A stretch of DNA of 64,000 nucleotides from Legionella clemsonensis (lineage in GTDB: Bacteria > Pseudomonadota > Gammaproteobacteria > Legionellales > Legionellaceae), in assembly GCF_002240035.1 (NCBI RefSeq), contig NZ_CP016397.1, positions 1,098,001 to 1,162,000 of the forward strand, in the 5' to 3' direction. A program made the position numbers and the translations under genes. The first letter of the stretch is position 1. Every line of letters begins with the position of its first letter. Shown one piece after another: positions 48,181 to 57,395 of this stretch. The notes under the pieces are model-generated. The model made no database searches. It was not told the DNA's origin and worked only from the letters and a program-made list of their open reading frames with translations.

Positions 48181-48687
48181 ATGAAAAATACTAAACTTTC
48201 TTTTGCTTATAACAATCCCAAATTGTTAATCACTATCGTTTTATTTTTTCTTATCTTTTTTTTATTTTTATGGGAAATGATTAATTTTTTTCAATCAGAC
48301 AGACAACTCACTGTAGCAACAACCTATAGAAAAAAACCTGCACAAGAAACGTTACATAGTCGCTCCCCTATATTCACCGTACCCTTATTTGGTGAGTATG
48401 TACCAGCTAACTTGGCGGATGCTGATATCAAAGAATCTATGCTTGATGCTGAAATAGTTGGTATTATGTATGATAGTAAAGAGGAGTATTCCCAAGTTAT
48501 TATTAAAACTGGAGGAGGGCAGGAAAAAGTTTACTCTATTGGAGATTCCTTGCCTGGTGGTGCCATTATTAAACGGATTTCACCTGATGGAATTGTTGTG
48601 TTGCATAATGGTGCGCTTGAGAGTTTAAGTTTACCTAAAAATGAATTAATCTTCGAAGCTCCAGCAAAGCCGCTAATTGAGGAATAA
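48181..48687 (+). CDS. lspC: type II secretion inner-membrane protein LspC/GspC
   Basis: A 168-residue protein with one N-terminal membrane helix (about 15-38) and a periplasmic GspC homology region (about 65-150: FTVPLFGEYVPANL, AEIVGIMY, YSIGDSLPGGAIIKRISPDGIVVLHNGALESLSL). It lacks a C-terminal PDZ domain. GspC links the inner-membrane platform to the outer-membrane secretin. The GTG at 48169 is an alternative start. It is followed 2 bases later by a Sel1-repeat gene; no other T2SS genes are in the window, so lspC is an orphan locus. Confidence 0.8.
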   Translation: MKNTKLSFAYNNPKLLITIVLFFLIFFLFLWEMINFFQSDRQLTVATTYRKKPAQETLHSRSPIFTVPLFGEYVPANLADADIKESMLDAEIVGIMYDSKEEYSQVIIKTGGGQEKVYSIGDSLPGGAIIKRISPDGIVVLHNGALESLSLPKNELIFEAPAKPLIEE

Positions 48688-48689
48688 AT

Positions 48690-49016
48690 ATGCGTTTTTC
48701 CCTTCGCATCGCTCTGATCATTATATTAGCTCTCGCTGAGTTTGCCTGTGTAGCTCGTTCAAATCTGATAGAGGGTATCAAGAGTTTTCGTGTGCAAGAT
48801 TATCGACAGGCATTTGTCCGTTTAAAACCTGAAGCAAAAAAAGGGAATCGCGACGCACAATATGCAATAGGATATATGTATTATTATGGACAGGGTGTAG
48901 TCGAAAACCGTAAAAAAGCTTGGTATTGGATTAATAAAGCAGCGCAGGCGGGACAGCCTGAGGCCGTTGCTGCCCTTACAATTCTGCAGCAACAACCGCA
49001 AAGCATCTGGCCTTAG
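48690..49016 (+). CDS. exported Sel1-repeat protein
   Basis: 108 residues: a signal peptide (about 1-22, LIIILALAEFACVARS) and about two Sel1-like TPR units (FVRLKPEAKKGNRDAQYAIGYMYYYGQGVVENRKKAW and the following WINKAAQAGQPEAVAAL). Sel1 proteins scaffold other proteins. It sits 2 bases after lspC and may be cotranscribed. Confidence 0.82.
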   Translation: MRFSLRIALIIILALAEFACVARSNLIEGIKSFRVQDYRQAFVRLKPEAKKGNRDAQYAIGYMYYYGQGVVENRKKAWYWINKAAQAGQPEAVAALTILQQQPQSIWP

Positions 49017-49040
49017 TTCATTTCAGCCGAGACAGGGGTC

Positions 49041-49997
49041 TTATATCATTGCATCAATAATCAAAGAGAAGATATAACAGCAATAAATTAAAATCAGAAT
49101 ACCACCATGCCATCGTGCCATTCTTTGTTTATTGCGATAATTCATCCATAAGAGAATAACTACTGTAATAAACATGACGGGGATATCACGCCATAACAGT
49201 GTGGTGCTTACGGGAGCTGGGTGAATAATTCCTGGAAAAATCATTACAGTGAGCAGATTAAATATATTCGCTCCTAAAATATTTCCCACAGCAATATCGT
49301 CTGCTCCTTTTGTAACCGCAATAATTGAGGTAACCAGCTCTGGTAAACTTGTGCCTATAGAAATGAGGGTCAAGCCTATAATCAGATCACTTACTCCCAG
49401 CATATGTCCAAGTACAAGGCTGCTATTGATTAAATATTTTGAGCTGATGGGAAGTACAATTAAGCCCAGTAAAAAGCTTAAGACATGAGATTTAATTGAA
49501 TGCTTACCCAGAGCTGCTTGTTGGAATGCCAGGGTTAATTGTTTTTGAGGACGTTGCTGACGGGTAACTACGATAAAATAACCGAGGATTGCCAAACATA
49601 TTAATAGTAACAGGCAACCATCTAAAATGCCTAAATAGCCATCAAGGATCAAAGAATAGGAAAAAAGCATCACCAAAAACAGCAGGGGATATTCTCGACG
49701 CATTAAAGTAGATTGTATGCGAATAGGCTTTACAAGCGTGGTTAAGCCTAAGACCAGCCCGATATTCGCTATGTTTGTGCCAATGGCATTCCCTAGTGTT
49801 ATCTCCGTAAGACCTTCTATTGAAGCTGTGATGGCAATTACTATTTCTGGAGCGGAAGTTCCTAAAGCAACAAGTGTAAAGCCGACCAGTAGTGGTGATA
49901 AGCGATAGTATGCTGCAATGCCTGCCGCCCCTGTGACTAATTGATTTGCTGCCCACAACAAAGCAATAAGACTAATTAATATAAGTAAAATGATCAT
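49041..49997 (-). CDS. CaCA-family calcium/sodium antiporter (YrbG-like)
   Basis: A 318-residue, ten-helix protein with two inverted alpha-repeats: GTSAPEIVIAI ... GNAIGTNIANIGLVLGL (about 48-83) and GTSLPELVTSI ... GNILGANIFNLLTV (about 213-250). These hold the ion-binding Glu and Asn residues. It exchanges Ca2+ for Na+ or H+ across the inner membrane. Convergent with the Sel1 gene. Confidence 0.92.
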   Translation of the reverse strand: MIILLILISLIALLWAANQLVTGAAGIAAYYRLSPLLVGFTLVALGTSAPEIVIAITASIEGLTEITLGNAIGTNIANIGLVLGLTTLVKPIRIQSTLMRREYPLLFLVMLFSYSLILDGYLGILDGCLLLLICLAILGYFIVVTRQQRPQKQLTLAFQQAALGKHSIKSHVLSFLLGLIVLPISSKYLINSSLVLGHMLGVSDLIIGLTLISIGTSLPELVTSIIAVTKGADDIAVGNILGANIFNLLTVMIFPGIIHPAPVSTTLLWRDIPVMFITVVILLWMNYRNKQRMARWHGGILILIYCCYIFSLIIDAMI

Positions 49998-50314
49998 ATC
50001 AGCTCTCGAGAAGATTAAGAACTTATATTACGCAGCGTCGCCTTTGGTAAATCGATTAAAATCACGCCGTGTGTAATATGAGTTAAGAATTGATAATACT
50101 GTATTTATCGGCGAACACAACAAGCTTTTTTGTTCAAAAACTTTTCATATTGCTTGTAATATGGTATTATTTGCAGTTCTTTAGCTTCATCATAAAAGGA
50201 ATTAGGGATAAAAGTCATTAGGAGAAGCTGTAAACGAAGCGAGTAATCTCTCTTCTATCACAATCTGGTTTCCGGCAGGAGCAGTTTGCCGGCTACTTCA
50301 AAAGACAAAATATT
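49998..50314. other. intergenic region between antiporter and MFS genes
   Basis: No gene seen in these 317 bases. A 6-bp hairpin, CCGGCA/TGCCGG (50272-50292), has GGAG in its loop and lies about 22 bases before the MFS start; the MFS start itself has no nearby SD. No clear promoter could be assigned. Confidence 0.35.
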
Positions 50315-51541
50315 ATGTTGAGCAAGCAACGTCATCTTTTTAAAAATGCTGCTTTCAGGCATTTTACATTAAGTTGTATGTTAGCCATGTTCGGGAATGG
50401 CTTAACTTACATCGTTATGGTGTGGGCACTGATACGATTTGATACGTCAGTTGTTTCTACAGCTATTCTTATGACTTGCTTTTGGCTACCTAATGTTTTG
50501 CTAGGACCATTCATGGGTGTCCTTGCTGATCGTTATAATCGTAAATGGGTGCTTTTGGCGACAGTGGGATTACGCGCCATTTGCCTGTTCGGTTTTGCGC
50601 TAATTGCTTACCACAATTATATTAATCCCTTTGCTATTTATTGTCTTGCCACCTTAATAGGAACATTGCTTGCCGCCTATATTCCTGCGGCCATGGCCTT
50701 TATTCGTGAAATTATTGTAGAGGAGGAAGAACTACTTTATGCCAATGCTATGCTGGATACTGCTTATGAGGTTGGAGCCGCGTTAGGTATGGGGAGTGCC
50801 GGTCTTATTTTGGCACAAACATCCTTTGCTACTTGTTTTGCTATTAATAGTGCTTGTTATTTATTGGCGGCGTTGTTTCTTCTGGCTATTCCTTATCAAA
50901 AGCAAAGGAAAACCAAAGAAGTTATAGAATCCTTTTTCACTCAATTTATTGAAGGAGGTCGCTATATTCTTCAACGTACACCCATATTGTTTATTTATTT
51001 GGTTCAGGGATTATTTTTTATTTCTTACATGACTGCTCCAGTTTTGCTGGCTCCCTTTGCCAAATCCATATTGCATAGTAATGTTGCTCAATTTGGCTGG
51101 CTGGAAGCCGCTCTGTCAGGTGGAATTATTTTTGGTGGCTTTATAAGTCCTTGGCTTGCGACACTTTTCTCACTGGCAAAAGTTATTTTTGGTCAAGTAA
51201 TGCTAGGTATTGTGTCATTTTATTTATTCAGTCATACCCAAAATACAGAATCAGCAATTTTGTATCACTTTTTTATTGGTTTTTCTTTTTCTTCATGGGC
51301 TTTATTAACCACTCTGGCTCAAGAAATGACTGACTTAAATTATCAAGGAAGAGTCCAATCGTTGTTTAATAGTTTGTCCGGAGCTATTATTATTTTCTTT
51401 TATTATGCTCTGGTCCATTGGAAAGATATTCCCGTGACAAAATTATATTCTGCTGAAATTATCTTGCTCTGCCTAGCTGGTATTATTTTAATAATAATGG
51501 CAATAGGCAAGCGTCAAGTTGCTGAACCCAGGGTTTCTTGA
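50315..51541 (+). CDS. MFS transporter (EntS-like, MFS_3)
   Basis: A 408-residue, twelve-helix major facilitator. The loop 2-3 motif is GVLADRYNRKW (about residues 69-79), typical of drug/siderophore exporters of the MFS_3 group. N-terminus FKNAAFRHFTLSCMLAMFGNGLTYIVMVW is also group-typical. Substrate unknown. Its 3' end overlaps the convergent mutY gene by 28 bases. Confidence 0.85.
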   Translation: MLSKQRHLFKNAAFRHFTLSCMLAMFGNGLTYIVMVWALIRFDTSVVSTAILMTCFWLPNVLLGPFMGVLADRYNRKWVLLATVGLRAICLFGFALIAYHNYINPFAIYCLATLIGTLLAAYIPAAMAFIREIIVEEEELLYANAMLDTAYEVGAALGMGSAGLILAQTSFATCFAINSACYLLAALFLLAIPYQKQRKTKEVIESFFTQFIEGGRYILQRTPILFIYLVQGLFFISYMTAPVLLAPFAKSILHSNVAQFGWLEAALSGGIIFGGFISPWLATLFSLAKVIFGQVMLGIVSFYLFSHTQNTESAILYHFFIGFSFSSWALLTTLAQEMTDLNYQGRVQSLFNSLSGAIIIFFYYALVHWKDIPVTKLYSAEIILLCLAGIILIIMAIGKRQVAEPRVS

Positions 51542-52587
51542 AAACGTTTAATAATGATTGCAACTGGCTTTGCTAGTCCAAGACGAGTAACTTCACTGGG
51601 GTTAAACCATTTTCCAGCTGTCTCACGCACACTATTTTTTGTCGCTACAGTATGGACACTGAGCGCCTTAATACCTAGATGGAAATGGCTAAAGGAATGT
51701 TTCAGACGAAGCAATTCCTTAATTTCTAAGCAATTAAATTGATAGGTTTGTTTAATATAGGCTTCAGGGCAGCGGTCTATTTCTGTACTGGGAATACACC
51801 ATAAGCCTCCCCAAAGACCAACGGGAGGTCTTTTTTCAAGAAAAATTTCATTTTCTTCATTATGAAGCAATAGGAACTGCTCCTCTCTATATGGTAAAAT
51901 TTTTTTTATTTTTTTATGAGGGTATTGACTGACTTGATTTTGAAGTCTAGCAAGACAAGTGGCATGCAATGGACAATGAGTACAATCTGGGGTTCTAGTG
52001 GTACAGCAGATGGCACCTAAATCCATGATCGCCTGAGTATAATCTGCACAACGTTGCTTTGGCATGCATTGATTTGCCAGTCGCCAAAGTGCCTTTTTAG
52101 TGGCAGTCTGCTCTGGCCACCCTCCAATCATAAAATAACGACATAACACACGCTTTACATTGCCGTCTAAAATTGCGGCTGGTAAATTGAACGCTTGAGA
52201 GGCAATCGCTGCAGCAGTTGATTCACCTATACCGGGTAAAACGACCAAGTCCTCAACACGCCACGGAAAAACTCCTTGATGTTGCTCACAAATAACTTTA
52301 GCAGTTTTATGCAAATTACGTGCTCGGCTATAGTAACCTAATCCTGACCACAAGGCTAAAACCTCATCTTCTGTCGCATTAGCTAACTGCCATAAGTCAG
52401 GAAAATTTTCTATAAAGCGATTGAAATAAGGGATGACGGTTTTAACCTGGGTTTGCTGTAACATAATTTCAGAAACCCAGACTCTATAGGGAGTGCGAGG
52501 GTTTTGCCACGGCAAATCTTTGCGTCCAAACTGATCAAACCATGCTAACAGTGGCTGACTAAACTGTTCATGAAGTTGCTTAATCAT
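51514..52587 (-). CDS. mutY: A/G-specific adenine glycosylase MutY
   Basis: A 357-residue base-excision-repair enzyme that removes A mispaired with 8-oxoG. Catalytic Glu in WVSEIMLQQTQ (about 40), helix-hairpin-helix VLPGIGESTAAAI followed by catalytic Asp in AAILDGNVKRVL, and the [4Fe-4S] Cys pattern C-x6-C-x2-C-x5-C at about 194-210. A Nudix-like 8-oxoG-recognition domain follows (VGLWGGLWCIP). Its start overlaps the asmA-like gene end by 8 bases, so they form an operon. Confidence 0.96.
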   Translation of the reverse strand: MIKQLHEQFSQPLLAWFDQFGRKDLPWQNPRTPYRVWVSEIMLQQTQVKTVIPYFNRFIENFPDLWQLANATEDEVLALWSGLGYYSRARNLHKTAKVICEQHQGVFPWRVEDLVVLPGIGESTAAAIASQAFNLPAAILDGNVKRVLCRYFMIGGWPEQTATKKALWRLANQCMPKQRCADYTQAIMDLGAICCTTRTPDCTHCPLHATCLARLQNQVSQYPHKKIKKILPYREEQFLLLHNEENEIFLEKRPPVGLWGGLWCIPSTEIDRCPEAYIKQTYQFNCLEIKELLRLKHSFSHFHLGIKALSVHTVATKNSVRETAGKWFNPSEVTRLGLAKPVAIIIKRFQETLGSAT

Positions 52588-54127
52588 TCTTGTTGGTTAA
52601 GAGCGTCTTAATTTGTTTATGAATTGCTTTAACAGGCTTTGCCAGTGCTTCTTTCAACCAAAATTGGGAAAGGATCGGATTAATAATTTTTAAATCGGGT
52701 AAAACAGTAGGGGCTACCAAGTTACCCTTTATTAAAAGTGGAAAATTTCCTCCTAATAGTTGTTGAATTTTATCCACTTCAGGATCAGTCAGACTTACCT
52801 TGGCCTGTAAGTGGCTGTCGAGGTTATTATCTTTCAAATTTAACTCCCCGCTTCCCTTCAGTTGGAGTCGGTCCGTTTGCAAGACCAGCGAATTGCTGAG
52901 CAGTTTTTCATTCTGAAGCGTATACTCGATAGTAAGTAATTTAAAATTAGTATGGCCTTTAAAAAAAGCAGGATTATCAAATTGACTTAGTTGCAGAACA
53001 TCAGTGACCTCATTCTTTTTGCCACTAAGTAGTTTATTAATTTTAGTACTGGTTTCATCAATAACTTTATTTAGATTAACAGATTCAACCACGCCGTCTT
53101 TGATAGTCAAGCTTCCTTTACCCAAGACCGTTTCCAGCCAATTTTGATTCATATTTGCCAAAGCGTGAATAGAGAAATCAACACTACCTTTAAACAGTCG
53201 CTTTTTTACCAAATCATGAATAAGTTTACTGCCATTCAGATTAGTTGCTGTTTGATTGAAGGTGAGCTTTTTTGTTGCAAAATCATAACTTAAGTCACCG
53301 ACTGATTCGCCATGGTACATCGTTAAAGTGAGTGGATTTAGCAGCAAAACGCCACTTTTTGTTTTTACAGTGGAACGAATTTTGTTTATCTTGAACTGAT
53401 CCACCTTTAGATCCTGCATCATAAGTTGGCCAGCCAAGGGAGTAGTTTGAAAAGCGGTTAATGGATTATCAATCATTCCCAGGGATAAAGCAGTATTACC
53501 TTTAAAATTAATATGGCCTTGAACTAAAGATTTACCGTTTGCGGTAATAGTTAGTTGCGATTTAAATTGAAGAGGAAAGGACTGCTTTTTTAGATTAAAA
53601 CGTTCGGCACCAATTTGAGAATTGGCTAGCTTAATAATCTGGTGATTTTTTTGTAACAGAATTTCACCATGCGTTAAGAGTATATTTTCTATTGCAAATT
53701 GCTCTGCAATATGTCCAGTTTTTTTAGGAGGCGATCCGAGCGTTTTTTTCACTATTGATGATTTTGCATCGGGATTGATAATAATTTGAAAGCCATTTAC
53801 ATTAAGTTCACTAAAAACCAATTTACCACGCAAGAGTGGGGTTATTTTTAGATTAAAAAGTACATTCTCCAATCGTACAGAATATCGATTTTGCCCATCA
53901 TGATTGCCAATTTGCATCCTGGTAATTTTTATTCCAGGTCTTGGAAATAACTGCCATGAAATATCGCCTTCTATCTGGCTTTGTTGATTAGTTAAGCTTG
54001 TTAATTGAGTGCTGACATAGTCTTTAACTACTTCTGGACTGATGGATTTGGCTAGAGTCCATAAAATGAGGGTAGCAACTAGCACAAAGACAGCTAAGAA
54101 AACAAATAATTTTTTTAGAAGTTTCAT
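52580..54127 (-). CDS. AsmA-family inner-membrane/periplasmic protein
   Basis: A 515-residue protein with one N-terminal membrane helix (about 7-27) and a beta-rich periplasmic part. AsmA features include WQLFPRPGIKITRMQIG (about 58-75), a long middle of 15-20-residue beta strands and a C-terminal AsmA_2-like stretch (SLVLQTDRLQLKGSGELNLKDNNLD, QLLGGNFPLLIKGNL). The family acts in phospholipid transport or outer-membrane assembly. It is the first gene of a unit with mutY. Confidence 0.85.
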   Translation of the reverse strand: MKLLKKLFVFLAVFVLVATLILWTLAKSISPEVVKDYVSTQLTSLTNQQSQIEGDISWQLFPRPGIKITRMQIGNHDGQNRYSVRLENVLFNLKITPLLRGKLVFSELNVNGFQIIINPDAKSSIVKKTLGSPPKKTGHIAEQFAIENILLTHGEILLQKNHQIIKLANSQIGAERFNLKKQSFPLQFKSQLTITANGKSLVQGHINFKGNTALSLGMIDNPLTAFQTTPLAGQLMMQDLKVDQFKINKIRSTVKTKSGVLLLNPLTLTMYHGESVGDLSYDFATKKLTFNQTATNLNGSKLIHDLVKKRLFKGSVDFSIHALANMNQNWLETVLGKGSLTIKDGVVESVNLNKVIDETSTKINKLLSGKKNEVTDVLQLSQFDNPAFFKGHTNFKLLTIEYTLQNEKLLSNSLVLQTDRLQLKGSGELNLKDNNLDSHLQAKVSLTDPEVDKIQQLLGGNFPLLIKGNLVAPTVLPDLKIINPILSQFWLKEALAKPVKAIHKQIKTLLTNKND

Positions 54128-54367
54128 GTCTGGAGTAAAACGAAAATGGCAAGCATATAGTATAACTGTGTCAAGTTCAATGAATACTGTGTCAAGATCA
54201 GGGCAAATAATTTTATTTTTATCTAAAAAATATAATTTTCTGCTTGTTATTATTTTTAATTTGAACTAATCTGATAGTCTTCCCTGAAAAAAAGTGGAAA
54301 GAAAAAAGACGTTGATTTTGCTTTTTAGTTGTACTCAGGATGAGTCGATAAAATCAAGGAGAGCGTC

Positions 54368-55021
54368 ATGCAACCAAGTAAATGGGAAATTATAATTCTC
54401 AAGCCTACTCCAGTATTCTTATCATTCCTTGCTTCACAGTTACCCGAGATTGAGTTACCAGAACTACGTTTATTACAAACTGATAACACAGCTTATGTTA
54501 TTGAAAAGAAAAGAAATGATGAAGAGACTTTAAATGAAATAGAGCGTCATTTTACCACCATGTTCAGGCATGAAATATGTCGTTGGCTTGGGGAAAATGC
54601 ACGAAATGAAATCGAAGGAAGTTTTCTTGATTTTTTATGTTGCTTTAAATTTGAACTGCATTCTCACATTGTCCTTATGGAGTCCTCAATTGAAGAGGGT
54701 AAGCAGTTGCTGCGAGTAAGGCCCCGTTCTGTATTGTTAAAGTGGATGAAAGCTGCAGTTGATGATCAAAGTGATCTAATTAGTGTATTGGAAAAGGTGA
54801 ATTTATCTCATTTGGCTGAAAACGCGACAGTGGTTGTAAAAAATTTTAGTAAGTTAAGCCAAATAAAACCTTTCCTTCAACATTATTATGAGCCCATTTT
54901 TGAAGCAGAAATGATGCGTATGTGTAATAACGTCGAAGAATGGCCTGTCATTGACTCCTACCAGGCATTCAGTCGTTATTTCGCTATAGACATACATACT
55001 CAATTGATTCATTTGTCTTAA
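54368..55021 (+). CDS. hypothetical protein
   Basis: 217 residues, soluble, mixed alpha/beta, no signal peptide. SD AAGGAG is well placed. Features: MQPSKWEIIILKPTPVFLSFLASQL, a Cys-containing helix (FLDFLCCFKFELHSHIVL) and many acidic residues. Family not recognised. The next gene starts 12 bases later, so they are probably an operon of lineage-specific proteins. Confidence 0.7.
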   Translation: MQPSKWEIIILKPTPVFLSFLASQLPEIELPELRLLQTDNTAYVIEKKRNDEETLNEIERHFTTMFRHEICRWLGENARNEIEGSFLDFLCCFKFELHSHIVLMESSIEEGKQLLRVRPRSVLLKWMKAAVDDQSDLISVLEKVNLSHLAENATVVVKNFSKLSQIKPFLQHYYEPIFEAEMMRMCNNVEEWPVIDSYQAFSRYFAIDIHTQLIHLS

Positions 55022-55033
55022 GGAGAGTTGGCT

Positions 55034-55879
55034 ATGGAACCTGTAACTATAGCGATCATTTGTGTGACTGCTTTTGGAGTGGTTGCTGTTCTGTCCGCGT
55101 TTATACGGCAGTTGTTACTAAGTCGGGATAAAAATTTAAACGACCAGGCACAGCAAATTGCACTTGCACAAGAAGTAAAGGAACTGGAAAACCTGCGGAA
55201 TGAGATGGCAAATAATAAACGCTTTGACTCTCATTACCAGGTGCTCGGTTCCAATAAAGAGGCTATTCAATATCTTGATCAGAAAATTGAAGATATTCTT
55301 AAAAAGAAAGCAGATTTAATAGAGCGTTATTCCAAAATTGCAGTAAAAGAATCAACGGCTATTATTGGAGGAGAGCAGTCAGCTGAGCGAAAAGCGATCT
55401 GTGATAAGCTTAAACAGGAAATTGATAATGAATTGGGGTTCTATAATAATGAGCTTGAACAATTACAAAAGCGGCGCGATTCTTTATGGGATACTCATTC
55501 GGAATTAAAAGATTATCTTTTAGAGCAGGAGAAAAAACGTAATAGACATCTTGATGCAATTTATCAACGTCACTCAGGTTTACTGGAAAAAATTTATCTG
55601 CGGCATAATAAAAACAGTGAGACCATTGCTGTAAAATCAATTGAAGCTGGGACGCAAACGTTTAAGGCATTAATTTTAACTCCCATTACAATGTTAATGC
55701 AGTATTTTAAACCCTCCAGCAATATTGATGATGAACAGGCTAAAGATGAAATAGATTCAAGAGAAGATGTATCTGATGCGGAAGATGATATTAATGGTAA
55801 AGATGATGAAATTGATAATGCTCCAACGGATGAAGAAAATACGAACGATAGCAACGCAAAGCCTGAATTTGCTGTATAA
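55034..55879 (+). CDS. coiled-coil membrane-anchored hypothetical protein
   Basis: 281 residues. An N-terminal membrane helix (VTIAIICVTAFGVVAVLSAFI, about 4-24), then long coiled coil (about 35-200), a second weakly hydrophobic stretch (FKALILTPITMLMQYF, about 208-223) and a very acidic tail of about 50 residues (Asp/Glu/Asn-rich). The ATG at 55034 is 8 bases from AAGGAGAG; the TTG at 55028 is less likely. Family not recognised. Acts presumably with the gene before it. Confidence 0.7.
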   Translation: MEPVTIAIICVTAFGVVAVLSAFIRQLLLSRDKNLNDQAQQIALAQEVKELENLRNEMANNKRFDSHYQVLGSNKEAIQYLDQKIEDILKKKADLIERYSKIAVKESTAIIGGEQSAERKAICDKLKQEIDNELGFYNNELEQLQKRRDSLWDTHSELKDYLLEQEKKRNRHLDAIYQRHSGLLEKIYLRHNKNSETIAVKSIEAGTQTFKALILTPITMLMQYFKPSSNIDDEQAKDEIDSREDVSDAEDDINGKDDEIDNAPTDEENTNDSNAKPEFAV

Positions 55880-55895
55880 ATCCTAATTACACTCC

Positions 55896-55932
55896 TTAAC
55901 CTTGATGTAAGCAAGGCAAACATCAAGGTTAA
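55896..55932. terminator. hairpin after the coiled-coil gene
   Basis: A perfect 13-bp inverted repeat (TTAACCTTGATGT / ACATCAAGGTTAA) with an 11-base loop, 17 bases after the stop codon. No T-run follows, so it may be a terminator or an mRNA 3' stabiliser. Confidence 0.5.
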
Positions 55933-56266
55933 GCGAAATAAATTTAATCCAAAATGTCCTCAAACTACCACTGGTTAATTATCCCCGATAGCACCGTATG
56001 AAATGCTTAATTGAGCTAAATAATACAATATTGCGTGTTTAATTCAGAATAAATTTTGCACTATTGAGTTGAAAATCTCTAATTTGTTCATACCTTCTTG
56101 AGAGGTCATTTATTTTGGAGATGCTTTTTATTTGTCTACTTACACCAAAATAAGGCATAATGGGCAAAATTTAATTCTCTGGTCAACATTAAAGGTGACA
56201 ATAGGTAATTACTGCGGCCAGAGTAGTCAAAACAGTTGTCTGGAGCAATAAGTATGGAGTTTGATA
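55933..56266. other. intergenic region before the HtrA-like protease gene
   Basis: No gene seen in these 334 bases. An SD (GGAG, 56254-56257 region) precedes the ATG at 56267. No strong promoter was identified. Confidence 0.3.
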
Positions 56267-57334
56267 ATGAGATATAGAGGGTTGGCTTTATTTTTCTTTT
56301 GTACGACCGCGGTGATGTTTCCTTCTTACAGTACCACATTAGATGAATTACTTCCTAATGAAAGAAATACTGTAGAAATTTTTCAAAAATTTTCACCCAA
56401 GGTTGTCTATGTACATCGTTTGGCGACAGTGCTTAATCATTCTTATGAACGGATGCAAGTCCTTGCTGGAGCTGGTTCAGGCATTATTTGGGATGCTCAA
56501 GGTCATATTGTAACCAACTTCCATGTAATCAATGGTGCTGACAACTTAACCGTCAGCATTGGCAAACTTACAGTTCCTGCCAAGGTTATAGGGGCAGAGC
56601 CTCGAAAAGATATTGCTGTCCTTGCGATTAAATCACCTAAGGCTTTGGAGCTGCTAAAATCCTATACTCCTTTTGAGTTGGCACCTACTAATGAGCTGTT
56701 AGTTGGTCAAAAAACTATTGCGATTGGGAACCCTTTTGGATTGGATCATAGTTTGACTGTAGGGGTCATTTCAGCTTTAGGTCGACAAGTACCTGGTGCA
56801 GGTGGTGTCACTATTCGAGATATGATTCAAACGGATACCTCCATTAATCCCGGTAATTCTGGTGGCCCTTTATTAGATAGTAAAGGACGTCTTATTGGCT
56901 TGAATACAGCCATCTACTCCAATTCAGGATCTTCTGCCGGAGTTGGGTTTGCTGTTCCTGCAGATGATATTGCTCGCATTGTTCCCCAATTAATTAAACA
57001 TGGGCGTGTGGTTTTGTCAGGCGTTGGCATTCAGGTTGTTGAACCTCATATAGCCAAACGCTTGGGAATTGATAAAGGTTTATTGGTGGCCGATGTACTG
57101 CCTCATACACCCGCTGCACAAGCAAAACTGCGTGGTACTTTACGTGACAGTTGGGGACGTATTCATCTCGGTGATGTGATTGTTGCTATCAATGGCCATC
57201 CGGTAAAAAATTACGATGCTTTTTATAATATTCTTGTTGATATTAAAGTTGGGGATCAAATTACCTTAACTATCTTAAGGAATGGCAAGGAGCTTAACTT
57301 TAAGATGAAAACCATTGACATTGCCGCTTATTAA
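56267..57334 (+). CDS. HtrA/Deg-family serine protease with one PDZ domain
   Basis: 355 residues: an N-terminal hydrophobic segment (about 5-22, signal peptide or anchor), trypsin-like protease domain with the triad His in TNFHVING (about 86), Asp in RKDIAVL (about 118) and Ser in NPGNSGGPLLD (about 194), then a single PDZ domain (about 245-350). One PDZ and this length are DegS-like rather than DegP/DegQ-like. It should act in periplasmic quality control or envelope-stress signalling. The ATG at 56267 has GGAG 7 bases upstream; the TTG at 56261 is rejected. Confidence 0.88.
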   Translation: MRYRGLALFFFCTTAVMFPSYSTTLDELLPNERNTVEIFQKFSPKVVYVHRLATVLNHSYERMQVLAGAGSGIIWDAQGHIVTNFHVINGADNLTVSIGKLTVPAKVIGAEPRKDIAVLAIKSPKALELLKSYTPFELAPTNELLVGQKTIAIGNPFGLDHSLTVGVISALGRQVPGAGGVTIRDMIQTDTSINPGNSGGPLLDSKGRLIGLNTAIYSNSGSSAGVGFAVPADDIARIVPQLIKHGRVVLSGVGIQVVEPHIAKRLGIDKGLLVADVLPHTPAAQAKLRGTLRDSWGRIHLGDVIVAINGHPVKNYDAFYNILVDIKVGDQITLTILRNGKELNFKMKTIDIAAY

Positions 57335-57343
57335 TCATTTTTA

Positions 57344-57385
57344 CTCTCTGTAGGCAAGCAATTCATATTGTTTGCCTACAGAGAG
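57344..57385. terminator. hairpin between convergent protease and pyrE genes
   Basis: A perfect 14-bp inverted repeat, CTCTCTGTAGGCAA and TTGCCTACAGAGAG, in the 61-base gap between convergent genes. Probably a shared terminator, although no long T-run follows on either strand. Confidence 0.65.
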
Positions 57386-57395
57386 CATGTATCCA

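Noticed and set aside
50286-50321. Tiny TTG-started ORF overlapping the MFS start
   Set aside because: Starts inside the hairpin with a non-ATG codon; nothing supports its translation.
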